Part shown: one piece after another, positions 10,930 through 24,700 of the stretch
How the letters are laid out: every line of letters begins with the position of its first letter
How positions within the stretch are numbered: the first letter of the stretch is position 1
DNA from: Liolophura sinensis
Lineage: Eukaryota > Mollusca > Polyplacophora > Chitonida > Chitonidae
Direction: 5' to 3'
NCBI RefSeq assembly: GCF_032854445.1
Contig: NC_088306.1
Span: 5,080,373 to 5,144,372 of the forward strand
DNA length: 64,000 bases
Made by a program: the position numbers and the translations under genes
Notes under the pieces: generated by a model
What the model saw: only the letters and a program-made list of their open reading frames with translations
Told to the model about the DNA's origin: nothing
Database searches by the model: none

Positions 10930-12225
10930 AAGCCCCGTCCCGACCATCCAAAATTGTTCATTTTTTGTTGACTCAACAGCAAGCTGAATGCTGTTTGGTA
11001 TGTTGAGCCGTCCACACTACAAATCAGATAGTTCAACATTGTCTAACACTGTTGTCGTGTGTTGAGCTTTCAATAAATTGGAGGGAAATGTCCATCTTTC
11101 TCACAAGTTCATGAGACATAATGATTTTCTTTTGTCCCTGTCTTTGTAATCTTTAGAGAGAGTGTCATACGGCAAGCATATTTTTCATACTCCTGTGTCA
11201 ACGAAACTGTCTCATTGTGAGATCAGTTTCACTCTTTCCCCTTTGATGCCGCCATTTTGCCCAGGACTTACGGACAATGAAACGCACAATCATTTATTAT
11301 CGACCTGAGTGTCTCGCATGGAAGGATAGCCATAACACAAAACAAAGAGTTGTTTCCAATGTGCCAAAATGATTTTTACTAATCTTACTTCAATTTTTTT
11401 TCTTGACAATGAAAGCATTTTACCTGCCAAAAATCGTTTCAAACAATGTCTTCAAGTTTTTCATGACCGAAAAATGGGGCATTTTACTGGCTTTCCATTT
11501 ACATGTAGACGAATCACATTTCATAAATTCATCGAAATGTTCCAAAAATGGGTACAATTTTGAACGGAAACAACTGTTGCCAATAAAGCTTGGAGTACTA
11601 CATAAGTGTGTATGTTACTAGAAAATTAGCCAGGGTATGTTTGGCGGATATGATTTTATAGTTCTAAAATAAATAATGAACATTTCAAAACCTACAAATT
11701 TCAGACATATTGGACCGCTATGATTGGTTCGACAGAATTATCTCACTGGAAGTGACAATAATTGTTTACAATCAATACAACCCAGATACACAACTTATGT
11801 TCACATTTGGCCGTGTCGTAAGAAAAAAGGTTTTAAGTTAAAGCTTGTAGGTAGAAAATAAACAGGCTACATCAAATCTAGGCTTAAATTGAAAGACCTC
11901 CGTCTGAAAAAAAACCTGCTCCCTCGCCAGCATAAAAATTTGGTCTACTGTAATTCTTCAGTCTTTTCGCGTGTTTGTAAGGTGTTTATTCAAGCATATT
12001 CTGAAGGCATTTTTTCTGTGTTGACTGATTCTAACTGAATTAACTCCATTAATACTGAATGGATTCTAAGCTAGGTTTCATGAACTACATTTATGCCAAG
12101 GCTGTGACAAGCTTTTTCCTGCATTTATTTTAACTTTGTATCAAACTTTCGACATTAAATAGCAGGTCTGATGATGAAACAGAAACTTAAAAATGTGTGG
12201 CGTCAGTGACACCAAATGTAGTCCA
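10930..12225. other. 3' flank of PIX with no recognised gene
   Basis: AT-rich sequence follows. A copy of the dispersed CAACCTTTTCGC-type repeat lies near 11,945-12,015. Candidate poly(A) signals for the - strand gene (TTTATT on the + strand) occur near 11,988 and 12,123, but none can be chosen from sequence alone. No coding region is supported. Confidence 0.5.
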
Positions 12226-12227
12226 TA

Positions 12228-12400
12228 GATTTATTTATTTGATTGGTGTTTCATGCCATCGTACTCAAGAATATTTCACTTATACGACAGCAACCAGCAT
12301 TATGGTGGGAGGAAACCAGACAGAAGCCGGGCTATGCTGGTTGGCCTGGGTTTGCTGGTAGACAGTCCCATGTGCGACGAAAGAGAAATATTTTCATTGG
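12228..12400 (-). mobile_element. tRNA-derived SINE fragment (AAATAAAT-tailed family)
   Basis: On the + strand it reads ATTTATTTATTTGATTGGTG, then TACTCAAGAATATTTCACTT and CAGCATTATGGTGGGAGGAA, the 3' half of the family in reverse. The tRNA head is lost. It lies downstream of the PIX stop codon and could fall in the 3' UTR. Confidence 0.85.
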
Positions 12401-12667
12401 TTTTTCTCACCATAACTCACTAACTTGGACAGAATGCACTACATGTCATGCCTTGGGGACACTTACAGCAGACTGACATGTATCACAACTGAAAAATTAG
12501 CACACTCCATCGATATCTCTTCATTATTCTAACAACTAATGTCTAAATTCCGTACTCTGAACACAACAGGGCCCTGAACAAGAAAAGCACATAGGGGATC
12601 ATGAGACAGTGGCTGGCTCAGCAGAGACCAGCTTGATCTGCAGAATGAATGTTTCTGAACCAACAGC

Positions 12668-12787
12668 TCAGCTAACCTCCTGTTCCACTTTTGGAAGAGG
12701 AGTATTCTTCAGCGATTTGATCAATGCCTCCAGTTTTCTTCTGGCCTTCTGCTCATCTTCTAAGTCTTTTCTAATCTTTCGCTGCTC
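12668..12787 (-). CDS. ARHGEF7: PIX coding exon 18 (coiled coil, C-terminus and stop)
   Basis: The acceptor is TTTTCAAG and the phase is 0. It encodes 39 residues from [20 protein letters not shown] to LPKVEQEVS and a TGA at 12,668-12,670. This is the C-terminal half of the PIX trimerising coiled coil. The vertebrate C-terminal PDZ ligand (ETNL type) is absent. A weak donor (GAG|GTTAGC) overlaps the stop, so a further exon cannot be fully excluded. Confidence 0.85.
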   Translation of the reverse strand, partial: EQRKIRKDLEDEQKARRKLEALIKSLKNTPLPKVEQEVS

Positions 12788-15700
12788 CTTGAAAATGAAA
12801 GACAATAATAAGTAATAACTGTTATCTTTGCTATCAGCAATTTCTCACGCTTTGTTTCAAACTATGTGCTACATGTACACCGCTTCGTTGTCCTAATGGC
12901 TAGAGCACCGCCTTAGAGTCGGGAGACTCCGGGATCAAGCCCTGATAGGGTAATACCAAAGATTCTAAAATTGGTACTTAGTTAGTGCAAGAAAACATAA
13001 CTGGTTGGCCTGCTGTCAGTATCTTGTTACTGGGTGGGATGTCATGTCTGGTGTCTTCGACATGATACTTCAGTGGCACTTTGGCGGCATGAATCTTCCC
13101 ACTTACGTACATACACGTGTATGAACTATAATTGTGACATCACATTATATTAGGGTAAGGCTTTTACATCTTCAGCTTATCTTTCTTCCAGTGATGTCAT
13201 ATTTCAGTGCTGCATCACTGAAGAATCACATCAATGACACCAGATACAACGCACATGTCCGGTAACTCTACTGAGTAACAGTACACAAACTGTTGTCTTC
13301 AGATGTGATTCCTTACATAAACTGTCTCTACTATAACTTTTAAATGTAAAATCCATATAGAATCCATTTTCAGAAGACAACAGAACACTCTAATCAAACA
13401 GCTTTTTGGGGGGCTTTTTGGACTCTGGTTATCTTCAAGCCCCAGCCCCCCTCTTAAAGGGTAACAGGATTTCCTCGTTAAACACCCCTATCCCTACCCT
13501 CTCTGTCTAAGTCTTACCTGTAGAATCTCCTTCACCTGATCTCGCAGTGTATACACAGTGTCCACCAGCGTTCTGTAACAAACAACCTTTTAGTAGGACT
13601 TGATATAAGATGACATGAATTGTGTGTTGACCAAGTGACTTTGACTAATAAGTTCAATTCATTAACGTGATCAGGATTAAATCCTGTATACTGTCATTCT
13701 TCTGCCTTTTCACATGTTTCCAAGACATTTATTCTACAATATTCTGAGGGCCTTATTCTCAAAACTGATATAACTGTACTTTTTGTGAGGTACTAACGCT
13801 GACCAACACAACCAATGTAGTATTTGTCTCCAATATCTGTATAACTTGCACTCAAAGTTGCCGTTTCACATGACAAAAGGCTGAGGAATAATGGTACATA
13901 AGAATACCCCATTGAAAAGTCACAACAGTCAGACTAATGTGAGGAGGAATCTGATGCTTTGTAATCCAGGGGTCTTTGGGAAGAAACCAATAAACTTATT
14001 GCTGACCGAGGAGATTGAGGCAGAGAGTGGGCTAGACATGAATGCGATATTATGCAGTTAATAAGGTGGGGAAATATGAAGTATTCTCTATCCCAGGCTG
14101 GGAATGAACCAACGCCTTAATTGTTTGTTCTACTTATTGAAAGACAAGCACCTTAGTGTCTCACAAGCACCTTAGTGTCTCACAAGCCCGTCTTCCCACT
14201 CAAGACCACAGAGGAAGCCGGCACGAGTTGGACTTGAACTCATAGCGACTGCATTGGTGAGAGTCTCCTTAGCACACTAATCATTAGGCCATGAAGGCCC
14301 CATCTAGCAGCGGAAATAACACACTATCCATGCACCTCCAATATGGAAAGCCAATAGAGTCACCATCCAAATTTGATAAACTTTAATTTTCAGTAGATTA
14401 AAATGGTTAAAACAACCTTCCTCCCATGTGTATTAACATTTTGAATTTCTACCTTAATGCCAATGTGAAAGCATTCTTCCCCAGCTGTACTGAATGTACA
14501 AAGTCAAAACTATATTTTTATGAACTGATCTTTAGGATTAAAAGCCACACTGACAGTATGTCAGCCATATGGTAGTAAGGATCATGTAAGCAGTAGGAAA
14601 GACTATTATGAAAAAATTCCAATAAACCTATGGGGATCTTCAGAACTCATCCTCCCTTTCCCCCCTCCCCTCCCCCCGCCCCGCTTCCTCAAATGCAGTA
14701 TACCATACTTACTTTTCCTCCACCATAGGGTACTCCCCTCCCTCGTCCATCTCAATGATGATTTTTTCTTCTTCGGGAAGCAGCACTTGGGGGCTTTCAT
14801 GAATGACTGTTGTCGTTGGTGTTGAGAGGAGAGAAACCAAGGACACAGAGAAACCAAAAAATCAAAATGGAAGCCAAGCCAGTGACGCAGCAAAAACATC
14901 ATGACAGTGAGAAGTGAAATGTGCATGCAGAAATAAAACCAATGCCACACATACAAAACCAAAACCTAAACCTTCAACAGTTCCAAAACATTCGCGAGTG
15001 ATGCTTTGCAAATTTTGAGAATTCTTCCTTTTCTATAGGTCAGAAAAATGTTTCTCTTGCCTGGACTAGAGTCGTTACACATGTCAATAAAATACAGTCC
15101 TACCCCCCCCACCCTCCCAAATCATGTTTTCATCTTAAAACAATTTTATGTGGATATACATGCACACTGGACTTACTTGTGCATTCAATGCCAGTAAATA
15201 ATGATTCAATGAAATCTCCATAATTTATATTTCAAAAGTTGAGTAAAATGTACAAAGGAATTTCCAACCTGACTAAATCATCCCGTTTTTTGGCTTACAC
15301 TATATTCATTTCCTATGGTATTTTGTTTCCATTACTTTTGAGGTACCTAATTCACTGGATTAATTATCTAATTGGTAAGTTAGATAATTTACCAAATTGC
15401 ACTTGTAAAAATAAAGTTTTTCAACGCTTTGACAAATATTAAATAAACATTGAACTTTTTTAAGGGGCATCAAGAAGCAGTAGGGGGTCTGTGAAAATTT
15501 GTATGTGTAAATGAGGAAGAGAAAAGAACTGATGAATAATCCTAAAAACAACAAAAGATTAATTCTCTTATAAACTATAAAATAAATCTTTAATATATGC
15601 ATGTACTATACCAAAATAACTGAATCAGGTCTATTGTTATTGTTATTTAGACAGAATGTAGCTTTTGGCAGAAATGAATAACACAAGAATGAGGCAAATA

Positions 15701-18700
15701 AGTTAAAAAGTGAATACCACATCAATGCAATCAATAGCGACAGTAAGAACTAGAGACACTACACAAACACAAGTCTGACAGCAGTCCAGTGCACAGACAA
15801 CCAAACAGAAACAGGGAACAAACCAACGACATCCTCACAGTTTTGACCATTCCTTATGTGTTCTTACATGAAGTGTATGCTGCATACGTCCTCATCTATC
15901 TATCTATTTAGTTTTTTTTGTTTGTCTTTTACTCTGCACTCAAGAATATTTCACTTATATGACGGCAGCCAGCATTGTGGTGGAAGGAAACCAGACAGAG
16001 CCCAGGGGAAACTCACGACTATCCGCCAGACCTTCGCATGTACGGCCGGAGAGGAAGCCAGCCTGAGCTGGACTTAAACTCACAGGGACAGGTTTGTTGG
16101 GAGACTCCTGGATCATTGTACCATACTGACGTGCTAAACCCTCAGTCACGGAGGCCCCCCCCCTCCATTGTGCTAATTCATAAAATTAATGTGCCCTCAA
16201 AGTGAAAGGGTAGTTTAAATATATCTAGTCCGTATTAGACACAGGCTTGGTGCAGTTGTGAAACCGCTGCATTTTATAGCTGTACCCTAATTTTTCAACA
16301 TTGTGAAGTTTCTGCAAACAGTATTCTGAAACACTGAGAGAACCAACAGGTGTAGAAAAATAATTTAGACAGTTTTATGAAGCTGACACAAATAATTCAT
16401 TTTCAGCATTGTTTCATAACAACTGTTTGCATAAATTACACTGAAAAAGTACTTCAGAGGTCGGCAAGGTTAACGGTTAACTGTATACATCAGTTCCAAA
16501 GACTTTCTGTTTTAAAAACGGTTTAAATGATAAAATATCGATCATGACAATACAGATTCTTATTTCCTTTCACTATTTTACATTTACAAGGCATCAATGT
16601 ATATTTGCTTTTCTTGGGTAATCATACACAAGCAAAACTTTTTTGTCAATATTTTCCATTTTTGCTTTAGATTTTGTGACATACATGTATCAGACCAAGT
16701 GTTGATACGCATCATAGCAATCCCTTTAATACAGAACATGAGGTTCGCCAACTCTGTGTGAGGTATAGATGAGGTGTACTGTACCTCAAGTACACCTCAG
16801 CCACATACCTATATATGTACCTGACATACACATAATCAAATTAAAAAGAATCAACATGAGATGAAATACCTCAGAAAACTTCTTGAACATGAGATAATGT
16901 ACAACACCTCAACACAAAAAATAAACCTGAAAATAATATACAGCTCAGAAACATTGAATGAGATAAAAAATAAATGATATACTTCAGGCACACCTTATAA
17001 CCTTTTCAGAGGTTTTAATAATTAAGTGACACTGTGCCTCAGGTACACCTAGATCACCTTTGACTGTTTTAAAATGCTTCAAACAAAACAGTGACCACAA
17101 AATTACAAATCCTTTTGCACACACAAAAAAGGAAAAGTTAACTACATGTAAGTAAGTACATACAAGCATTTCATTTACCCTGTATGTATTTATACCAGTG
17201 AATTCTGGCTTGTCAGGTATGATTTATGGATGTAGGAACTGTACACCTGAGGGTAACAGTAAATCTTCCATATGTACACCTGAGGGTAACAATAAATCTT
17301 CCATATGTACACCTGAGGGTAACAATAAATCTTCCATGTGTATGTGTTCTGTTCAAAAACCATGATGAGTGAGGCATAAAATCTGCTCAAAACATGAGAT
17401 TTGGTTATGGGGAAACTCATAAGCATGGGCTCTTTTAATGCCTCTGCCACTGCAGCATTATTTACAAACTAAAAAAATGACTTCTTCAGCTGCCCTGTTC
17501 ACTGGGTATTCCCAATACCCCGTAACTGAACAAGACTGATGATGAAATAGTGAAATGTACTTTGCGAGGCAGTAAATATGTCTTGGCTATAAGCACACCT
17601 TCAAGAGATTGTAGGTTTTACAAGGTATTAAATGAAGGCACAGGCCAAATGACAAATGGACTGGTCCGTTTCAATGCTTCACGAGAACATAATGTTACCA
17701 GTCTACACAGCATAGTGTCTTCAGAATATGCTTGAGTAAACACCTTGTAAATATGCGAAAAGGTTGAAGAATTCCAGTACACAAGAAATTTTCACTTATG
17801 TACAACCTCTACCAGGTTTATGCAGGGTGGACGAAACTGGGGAGTGCTAGATAGCGGGGCGTGAGTGCATAGGGTTTTAACCTCGTACTTAACAATTTTT
17901 CAGTCACACGGCCACGATGGAATCCTTGCGTGTAATGTGCCTGCTTGTTGCAGGGCGGATTTCCACCGCTCTTTTATCTAGTGCTAGACAGGAGTAAACT
18001 ACGATCCTCTGCCTACATGGTATCATCTATAGTCAGGTCACTGCCTGTATTATATAAAGTGGATCTACAATTTATTGTCTGGTGATCTCACTGAAGCTTT
18101 TTTTCATTCTAATGAAAGACGTTTTAATGAACGTTTAGGTGCTCAAAATAACAGGAAAAAACTTTGGATAATATGTTCTCAAACATCCACCTTAGAAAAT
18201 AACTGATTTTGTTGAATTTCTTGAAGAAATAATTTGAGGTGTTTCTGGTGTACGTTGTTACCTTTCATTTGAGGCACATTATTTTGGACTTGGTGCACAC
18301 TTCAATGATGCCCTCAAAACCTTGCAGCCCCTTCTGCTCACAGCCTTACATGTACCTTGTATCTCACTTATTCTCAAGGAAAGCAGTCATGAAAAATAAT
18401 GAATGAATGCTTGGGGTTTAAGGTCGTACTTAACAAATTTGCAGTCTTATGATGACGAGGATTCACTAAGTGAGTCCATGCTGCCAAAGTGCTGCCTTCA
18501 CCGAAGCATCATGCCGACGACACCAGACATGACACCCCACGCGGTCACATTACACTGACGCCGGGCTAATCAGTCATGTTTCCTTGCTCTAACCTCTTTA
18601 CGCTAAGCGCAAAGCGAAGGAGCAGCAAATACCATTTTTAAACTTTTCGGTATGACTCGTTCTGGGTTTAGTCCTGGGTCTCCCGACTTCGAAGCGGATG

Positions 18701-21700
18701 CTCCCACCATTAGGCCACCAAAGGGGTTACATGTACAGCCATCGAAAAGAAACCAGAAGCTACAATGCACATGTATGTGAATCATGTTTGGCACATTGGA
18801 CCAACCAAATCGACAGGTGTAACTGGTCCAATCCTACATACTACAAGGTAATCTAAACTGGCTGTACTGGTGGACAACAGACACTCTTGTCTGATGTACC
18901 CTTAGCACATATCATTTCGTGATCTACAAACTGCACCTCTTAACACTCCTATTAAAACCTTCATCACTGGAGGACATTTCTTTATGATGTGGATGCAAAA
19001 AGCATGAACAGAAATAGAGAACAAATAATACATGTATGTGAGGCACAGTGTGCACAAGGAAGTCAAAAATCAGGAGGCATAATGTGAACTGAGTGAAAAT
19101 AAGGCACAATGTGAACCGAGTGAAAATAAGGAACAATGTGGAGAACCAAGTGAAAATAAGGCACAATGTGGAGAACCAAGTGAAAATAAGGCACAATGTG
19201 AACTGAGTGAAAATAAGGCACAATGTGGAGAACCCAGTGAAAATGAGGCACAATGTGGAGAACCCAGTAAAAATAAGGCACAATGTAGAGAACCCAGTGA
19301 AAATGAGGCACGCTGTGAAGAACTCAGTGAAAGTGAGGCACGCTGTGAAACAAGTGAAAATAAGGTTATAGTTGAACCGTAATGGCCATTCCAACAGGGG
19401 ACATTTTGTCTGCATACAGAGCTGTATCTCTGACACATATCTTCAAAAGTGACTGGTGTATTTATTTACATCATACAAACGCATGATGTATGAAAAATCA
19501 CGTGTTCACAAACAGATGCAGGAATGAAACCCCAACTACAGTGTATACAGTTCTATAAAAAGAAAAAAAAAATCAAAACAAAAACACCAACAAAAACTCC
19601 ATTCTCATGCTGTTAGTGGTATAGATATGTGTTTCTTTTCGTACCAGCAAAGAAAACAAAAAAGACAACAAAAAGAGCTTTTAGCAGGGTGCAAAATAAA
19701 AGGCACAATCCTATCTACATCAGAAATCAAAGGATATATAATGTTCACACACCAAAAAAAAATCAGTCTCACATACCAACATGACCAAGGTGCAATACTC
19801 TGAAATGAAATCTCTCCTGTTGACAATTATAAAAGTATATTTATACACAGTGAAACAGTATGCTAATCAAGCCTGAATGAATATTTTGACCAGTGCTTGA
19901 CATTTGAAGCCTTATATGCTATTCATATGCCTTACATCTGGTTCTGCTTGACACTTGAAGCCATATGCCTTACATCTGGTTCTGCATGACATTTGAAGCC
20001 ATATGCCATACATCTGGTTCTGCTTGACATTTGAAGCCATATGCCTCACATCTGGTTCTGCAGTGTTGTAAATACATGCATTGTGCTAAATGTTAGACTT
20101 CAGTCAAATGGTACCTGGATACCCTCGTCTGTAAAATTTGATTCATAACCAATCAGATACATGTTTTAGCAAAGTTTTCACAATACTTGTACTTCATAAT
20201 ATTTACAAGAGAGTATACATTCCTTGTTACAATACTTCACAATTATCTCTGTACTTAAAATAAATACCAAACAACTGAAACGGCTACAAATGATGCAGAA
20301 AATAACCTCTCACATTATTTGTTGACTGCAACTTTTTTTCCTTTACATGTATATTATCTACCAAAATTAAATATTATAAAATCATTATTGAAAATAAAGA
20401 CTGTTCAAGACAAACCTGTAATGAGTTTCTTGTTACCTGAAAAATTAGAAATCTGAATCATACATTAATCCAGATCTTTCACTTTAAATGAAGGTATCTG
20501 CTTTCACAAGACTTAAAAGCCTTCATTTTCAGTACCTTCGTGCAGCTTAAAGCTTCTCATGAGCAGATCAATAGCACACTATTAGCACACTATTAGCACA
20601 CTCTGACCAGATTCTAGCACACCACAATCTGATTCTGCCACTCAATTTCTTCCACCTTATTGCATGTTGAATGCAATTTATTCACCTAAATGGTTTGATT
20701 ATGGCAATGATTTAAGTTTGGTATAAACTAATCTAAACTGAAGCTACACGTATAGGCTTCAGCACCATGCTCCAATATGATTTTATTCAGTACAGGAAGA
20801 GAAATGCCCCAAAAGTATACTAAAATCAAAACCAGGTGAACATGTGAAAGTTTGAAAAAGTAGGGTGGCTGTTCATCAGCTGATGGTCTAAAATTATTGT
20901 TGTGTTCTGTGGATACAATGAGCGCTCAAATGTCACTTTCTACAATCAAAACCACTGGCAAAAAAAAGCACCGCAGCATCAGTGGAATGCTACAGTGGTT
21001 CTTTAAGGAGCTTTCAGCCATTCTGTGCCTTCACTTAGCAGGCACCCAGTGTCTTATCAAGAAAGCATAATATAATATTTGTATTTACACAAACTGCCAC
21101 AAAACCAGGTCTTACACCAATCTTTATCACTGGAGCTAGGGAAAGTAATAACAGATATGCAAAATCATTGCCAGGGGAACCAAGTCCTTGTCCTATTAAA
21201 AAAAAGGACATTTGTTAGTTTAAAATGTGTATCAATAAAACAGGTCTGAAATTGCACTAGACCACCAAGTTTATGCTAGTTGATATGGTCTGTAAAAACA
21301 ATGAGCAGACATGAAATAAAACTGATGTTCTTGTAACCCAAGACGACATCACAAGAACCAAAACTACAGGGGGGGTTCAATGTGAATTCATTGTTTATTA
21401 AGATCAGAGTTATTTAAATTAAGACATGAGATGTAACAAATAAATATACACAATCTGTACATACTATAAAGATACAGACACTCAGAATTGTAAAATAAAA
21501 CAGTGAATAGTCATGGCTGTGGCTAATCTTCATTAACATAGATTAATTTCAAAACTGTTGCCAGCATGTTCCTGCGTATATGTGTTATGGAGACACCCTG
21601 GGTCTGATCTAGGCTTATCAATATGAATAAGGTTTGGGCATCACTATTTTTGGTCGCCTTAACAAGGTCAGATAATTAAAATCACAAGATAAAGAAAAAA

Positions 21701-24700
21701 TAAATCAAAAATAATTGGTCTGTTTGTCTGAAATCGTTCCAGTAAGGCTTCGTGGGATTATGTATGTCACAGTTGTTTTATTAAAAAAGAGAGAACCGAC
21801 AACTGTGGAACTATCTCTTCTACTCATCAAGGGGTAACAGAAATTCTTGTAGGAGTGCCCAAAATTTTATTCTAGGTCATGCTCTGGCATCATACCTGTA
21901 CTTTGTACAAAAGTGATCAGCTATATATGGTATGTATAGCTGTTGCAGTACTTCCTAAAACTACAAATATTTTTTAAGTTTGGTGAGAATTTTGGACCAT
22001 CCCAAATTAACACCATTAACCATCTTAAATCCCCATTATAATTAACAGTCATACATCTATGGTCAATAACATATATATCCCTATAATGCAGATAAATTAT
22101 TCAGAATTAAGCAAAATGTGTCCCTTGAGAAAAAAAAAGCCAAATTTTATGTAAACTACAGTATTATTATGCTGTATGTTGGCAATCATGATGGGAAATG
22201 TTACTGCCCAACTAACTTCACATTGCAAATACTTTATTTTTGCCACTGGTGCCATAGAGCTGCCTGTCTGATTGAGTATGCAACAATTTTGGAAAATACA
22301 AGCCAGTAACACCTTCAGAATTATGTGGAAAAGATGTGTTTCTTCTGTTTATGTATAGGCAGGTCCAATCAATAATCCACAACACTTTTGGGACGTACCG
22401 GTAGTGGAAGTTTCTATGATGTAAGTCTGATGATGCTGTCATATATCACGCAAGGAAATCAGCAGCTGTACAGAGAAAATATGCTGCGCCTGTTAGAATT
22501 CTGACAACGACCAACTGTTCGGTTAAAGACTGAAAATTTCACCTTCATATCCTGCACGGGATATTTACCATTATTTCCTGGTTTGTATCGGCATGGTACA
22601 TTTATACACAATTCATGACGCAAGATTGTTGGACTACATGTACAGAGTACCGTAATTATTCAACCTTTTCAACTGCCCGTGCAACCAACATTTGAAAACC
22701 TTTTCAGAGGACTATTGGATGTAGAGACATAATTTGCACAGTTTTATGAAGCTGGTATCTTAAGTGAAACAAACAAATCATTTCAGCCTTATTTCCACGA
22801 TAATTGTACGCATAAATTTCACGGGAAAAAAAACTGCTTTCGACGTTGAAAAGGTTGAAGATTTACAGTGGTTCAGAGTAAGAACAATTTCAGAACAATT
22901 CTCTGCTGAATGATAAGAACTCGTGGGATTGCAATGTTTACATTTTGTCAGGTTTCATGTGAGGACTAGAACATAAAAGAAAGGGGAAGGCCGATCACTG
23001 TAGGATGAAGCCATTACAACAAACAGCAACACATCTCAGCACAGAAACTGAAGAGCTCCAAAGGCAAGGGAGATAATAAGTCACACATCTACTATAAAGA
23101 AGCATAAAAAATGCATAGCAAAGTGCAATTTTCAGTTGTTTTTTTTCTGAAACAGGTTTACGATATTGGTATAAATGTAAAGTATAAAAGATACATGTTA
23201 AGATACATGTATTGCACAACTTTGAGACTAAAACTACAAGAACATATTCAAATGCATACAGCACTCTAAAAACAAAATAATATAGAGTCTACTTGTAAAA
23301 ATAAAAAAAATCAATAAAAAAAATATATACACATAGGTAAATACAAATAACTTTATATACCAATACAAACAAGATTTAAAATGGGGCATAATAAAAAAAC
23401 CATGCCAATGCCAGGTATACTATAAATGCACTCTTACGATCAATTCTATGACTTAATACTTTTATACAAAGGACTACATATTATCCTACGTAAAAAATTT
23501 ATTCACACAGAAGACTGACCATAACAAGTCCAAAAAGGAGGGAGTTCAACTTAATTGGGTAGAATTTGCTAGCTGCAAGCTGATAATCGCAGAAGCAGTA
23601 AGGTTAGGTGCTTCGCAGCTGTGTCTGAAACCACCTTCTGCCTTTGCAATATTTCTGTGGGATGTACACCAATTAATCAATTTGTCACGTGACTGTCAGA
23701 CAAGATAAAAATAATTCTACTCATTAAACGTTACAACACAATGACAATTACACCTGTCAAATATGGTCCTAATGCTTTTCCTCAGTGGCAAATGTATGCA
23801 CCATGGAGTCAAAATAATATACCGGTACACCTTTCCCTCATTACAGCATGTCATTTAATACATCATGGTTACACATGTGTCCTCAAAATTTTTCAAAAAC
23901 TTGTTGCAGCACACATCTGCACAAACTTTCAAAAGTTTCTGCCCGGAAAACCTTCCGATTTTGTTAATTCTTTGTACTCAGAAGCTTTATAGTTATCATG
24001 TGATTATTATCTGAAAACTATTATATCATGCTGATTTGGCTTAATGCTGTGTCTCTTTCTGTTTTTTTCTTTATTTATTTGCATGGTGTTTTACACTGTA
24101 ATTATGAATATTTAACTAATACGATGATGATCAGCATTATGGTGGGAGGAAACTGAGCAAAGCCCTCGAGAAAAATCATGACCCTCTGCCGGAGAGGATG
24201 CCAGCATGAGGTGGACGTGAACTCACAGTGACTGTATTGGTGAGAGGCCCCTGGGTCATCATGCTGCACTAGCAGGCTCATCACTAGTCGACAGAGACCC
24301 CCAAGCTTCATACACTATGCTTCACTTGTCCCACGATAGACAGATGTGTACTCAACAACAGCGTTGTAACCAGGGAGAGGCGTGCATATGTGTACAGACC
24401 CATGTGAAAAGAAAGCTTAGGATCGCCACCTTAACAAGGAAATCAGCTGGAACCTATAATGCGGACCCAGTACTTAAATTCTCACCTGTATATTATAAGT
24501 CAGAATCAATGACGTTAGCCCTTGTTTGATCAGAAATGATGAACCTAATGTATTTAATTTGTCCAATTGTCAGCCATGCAACTTGCAAAGTTACACGTTC
24601 TCAACACCAAGATGACTAGCTTTACCATATTGCACTTTTAAGACATGATGAGGAGGCGCGCAGGGTTCCAAATCCAGTCAGTGGAGAATAATTTAATTTT

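Noticed and set aside
18924..19438. 170-residue frame with [10 protein letters not shown] repeats
   Set aside because: It is an in-frame minisatellite in a PIX intron, open in several frames, with no homology or start context.
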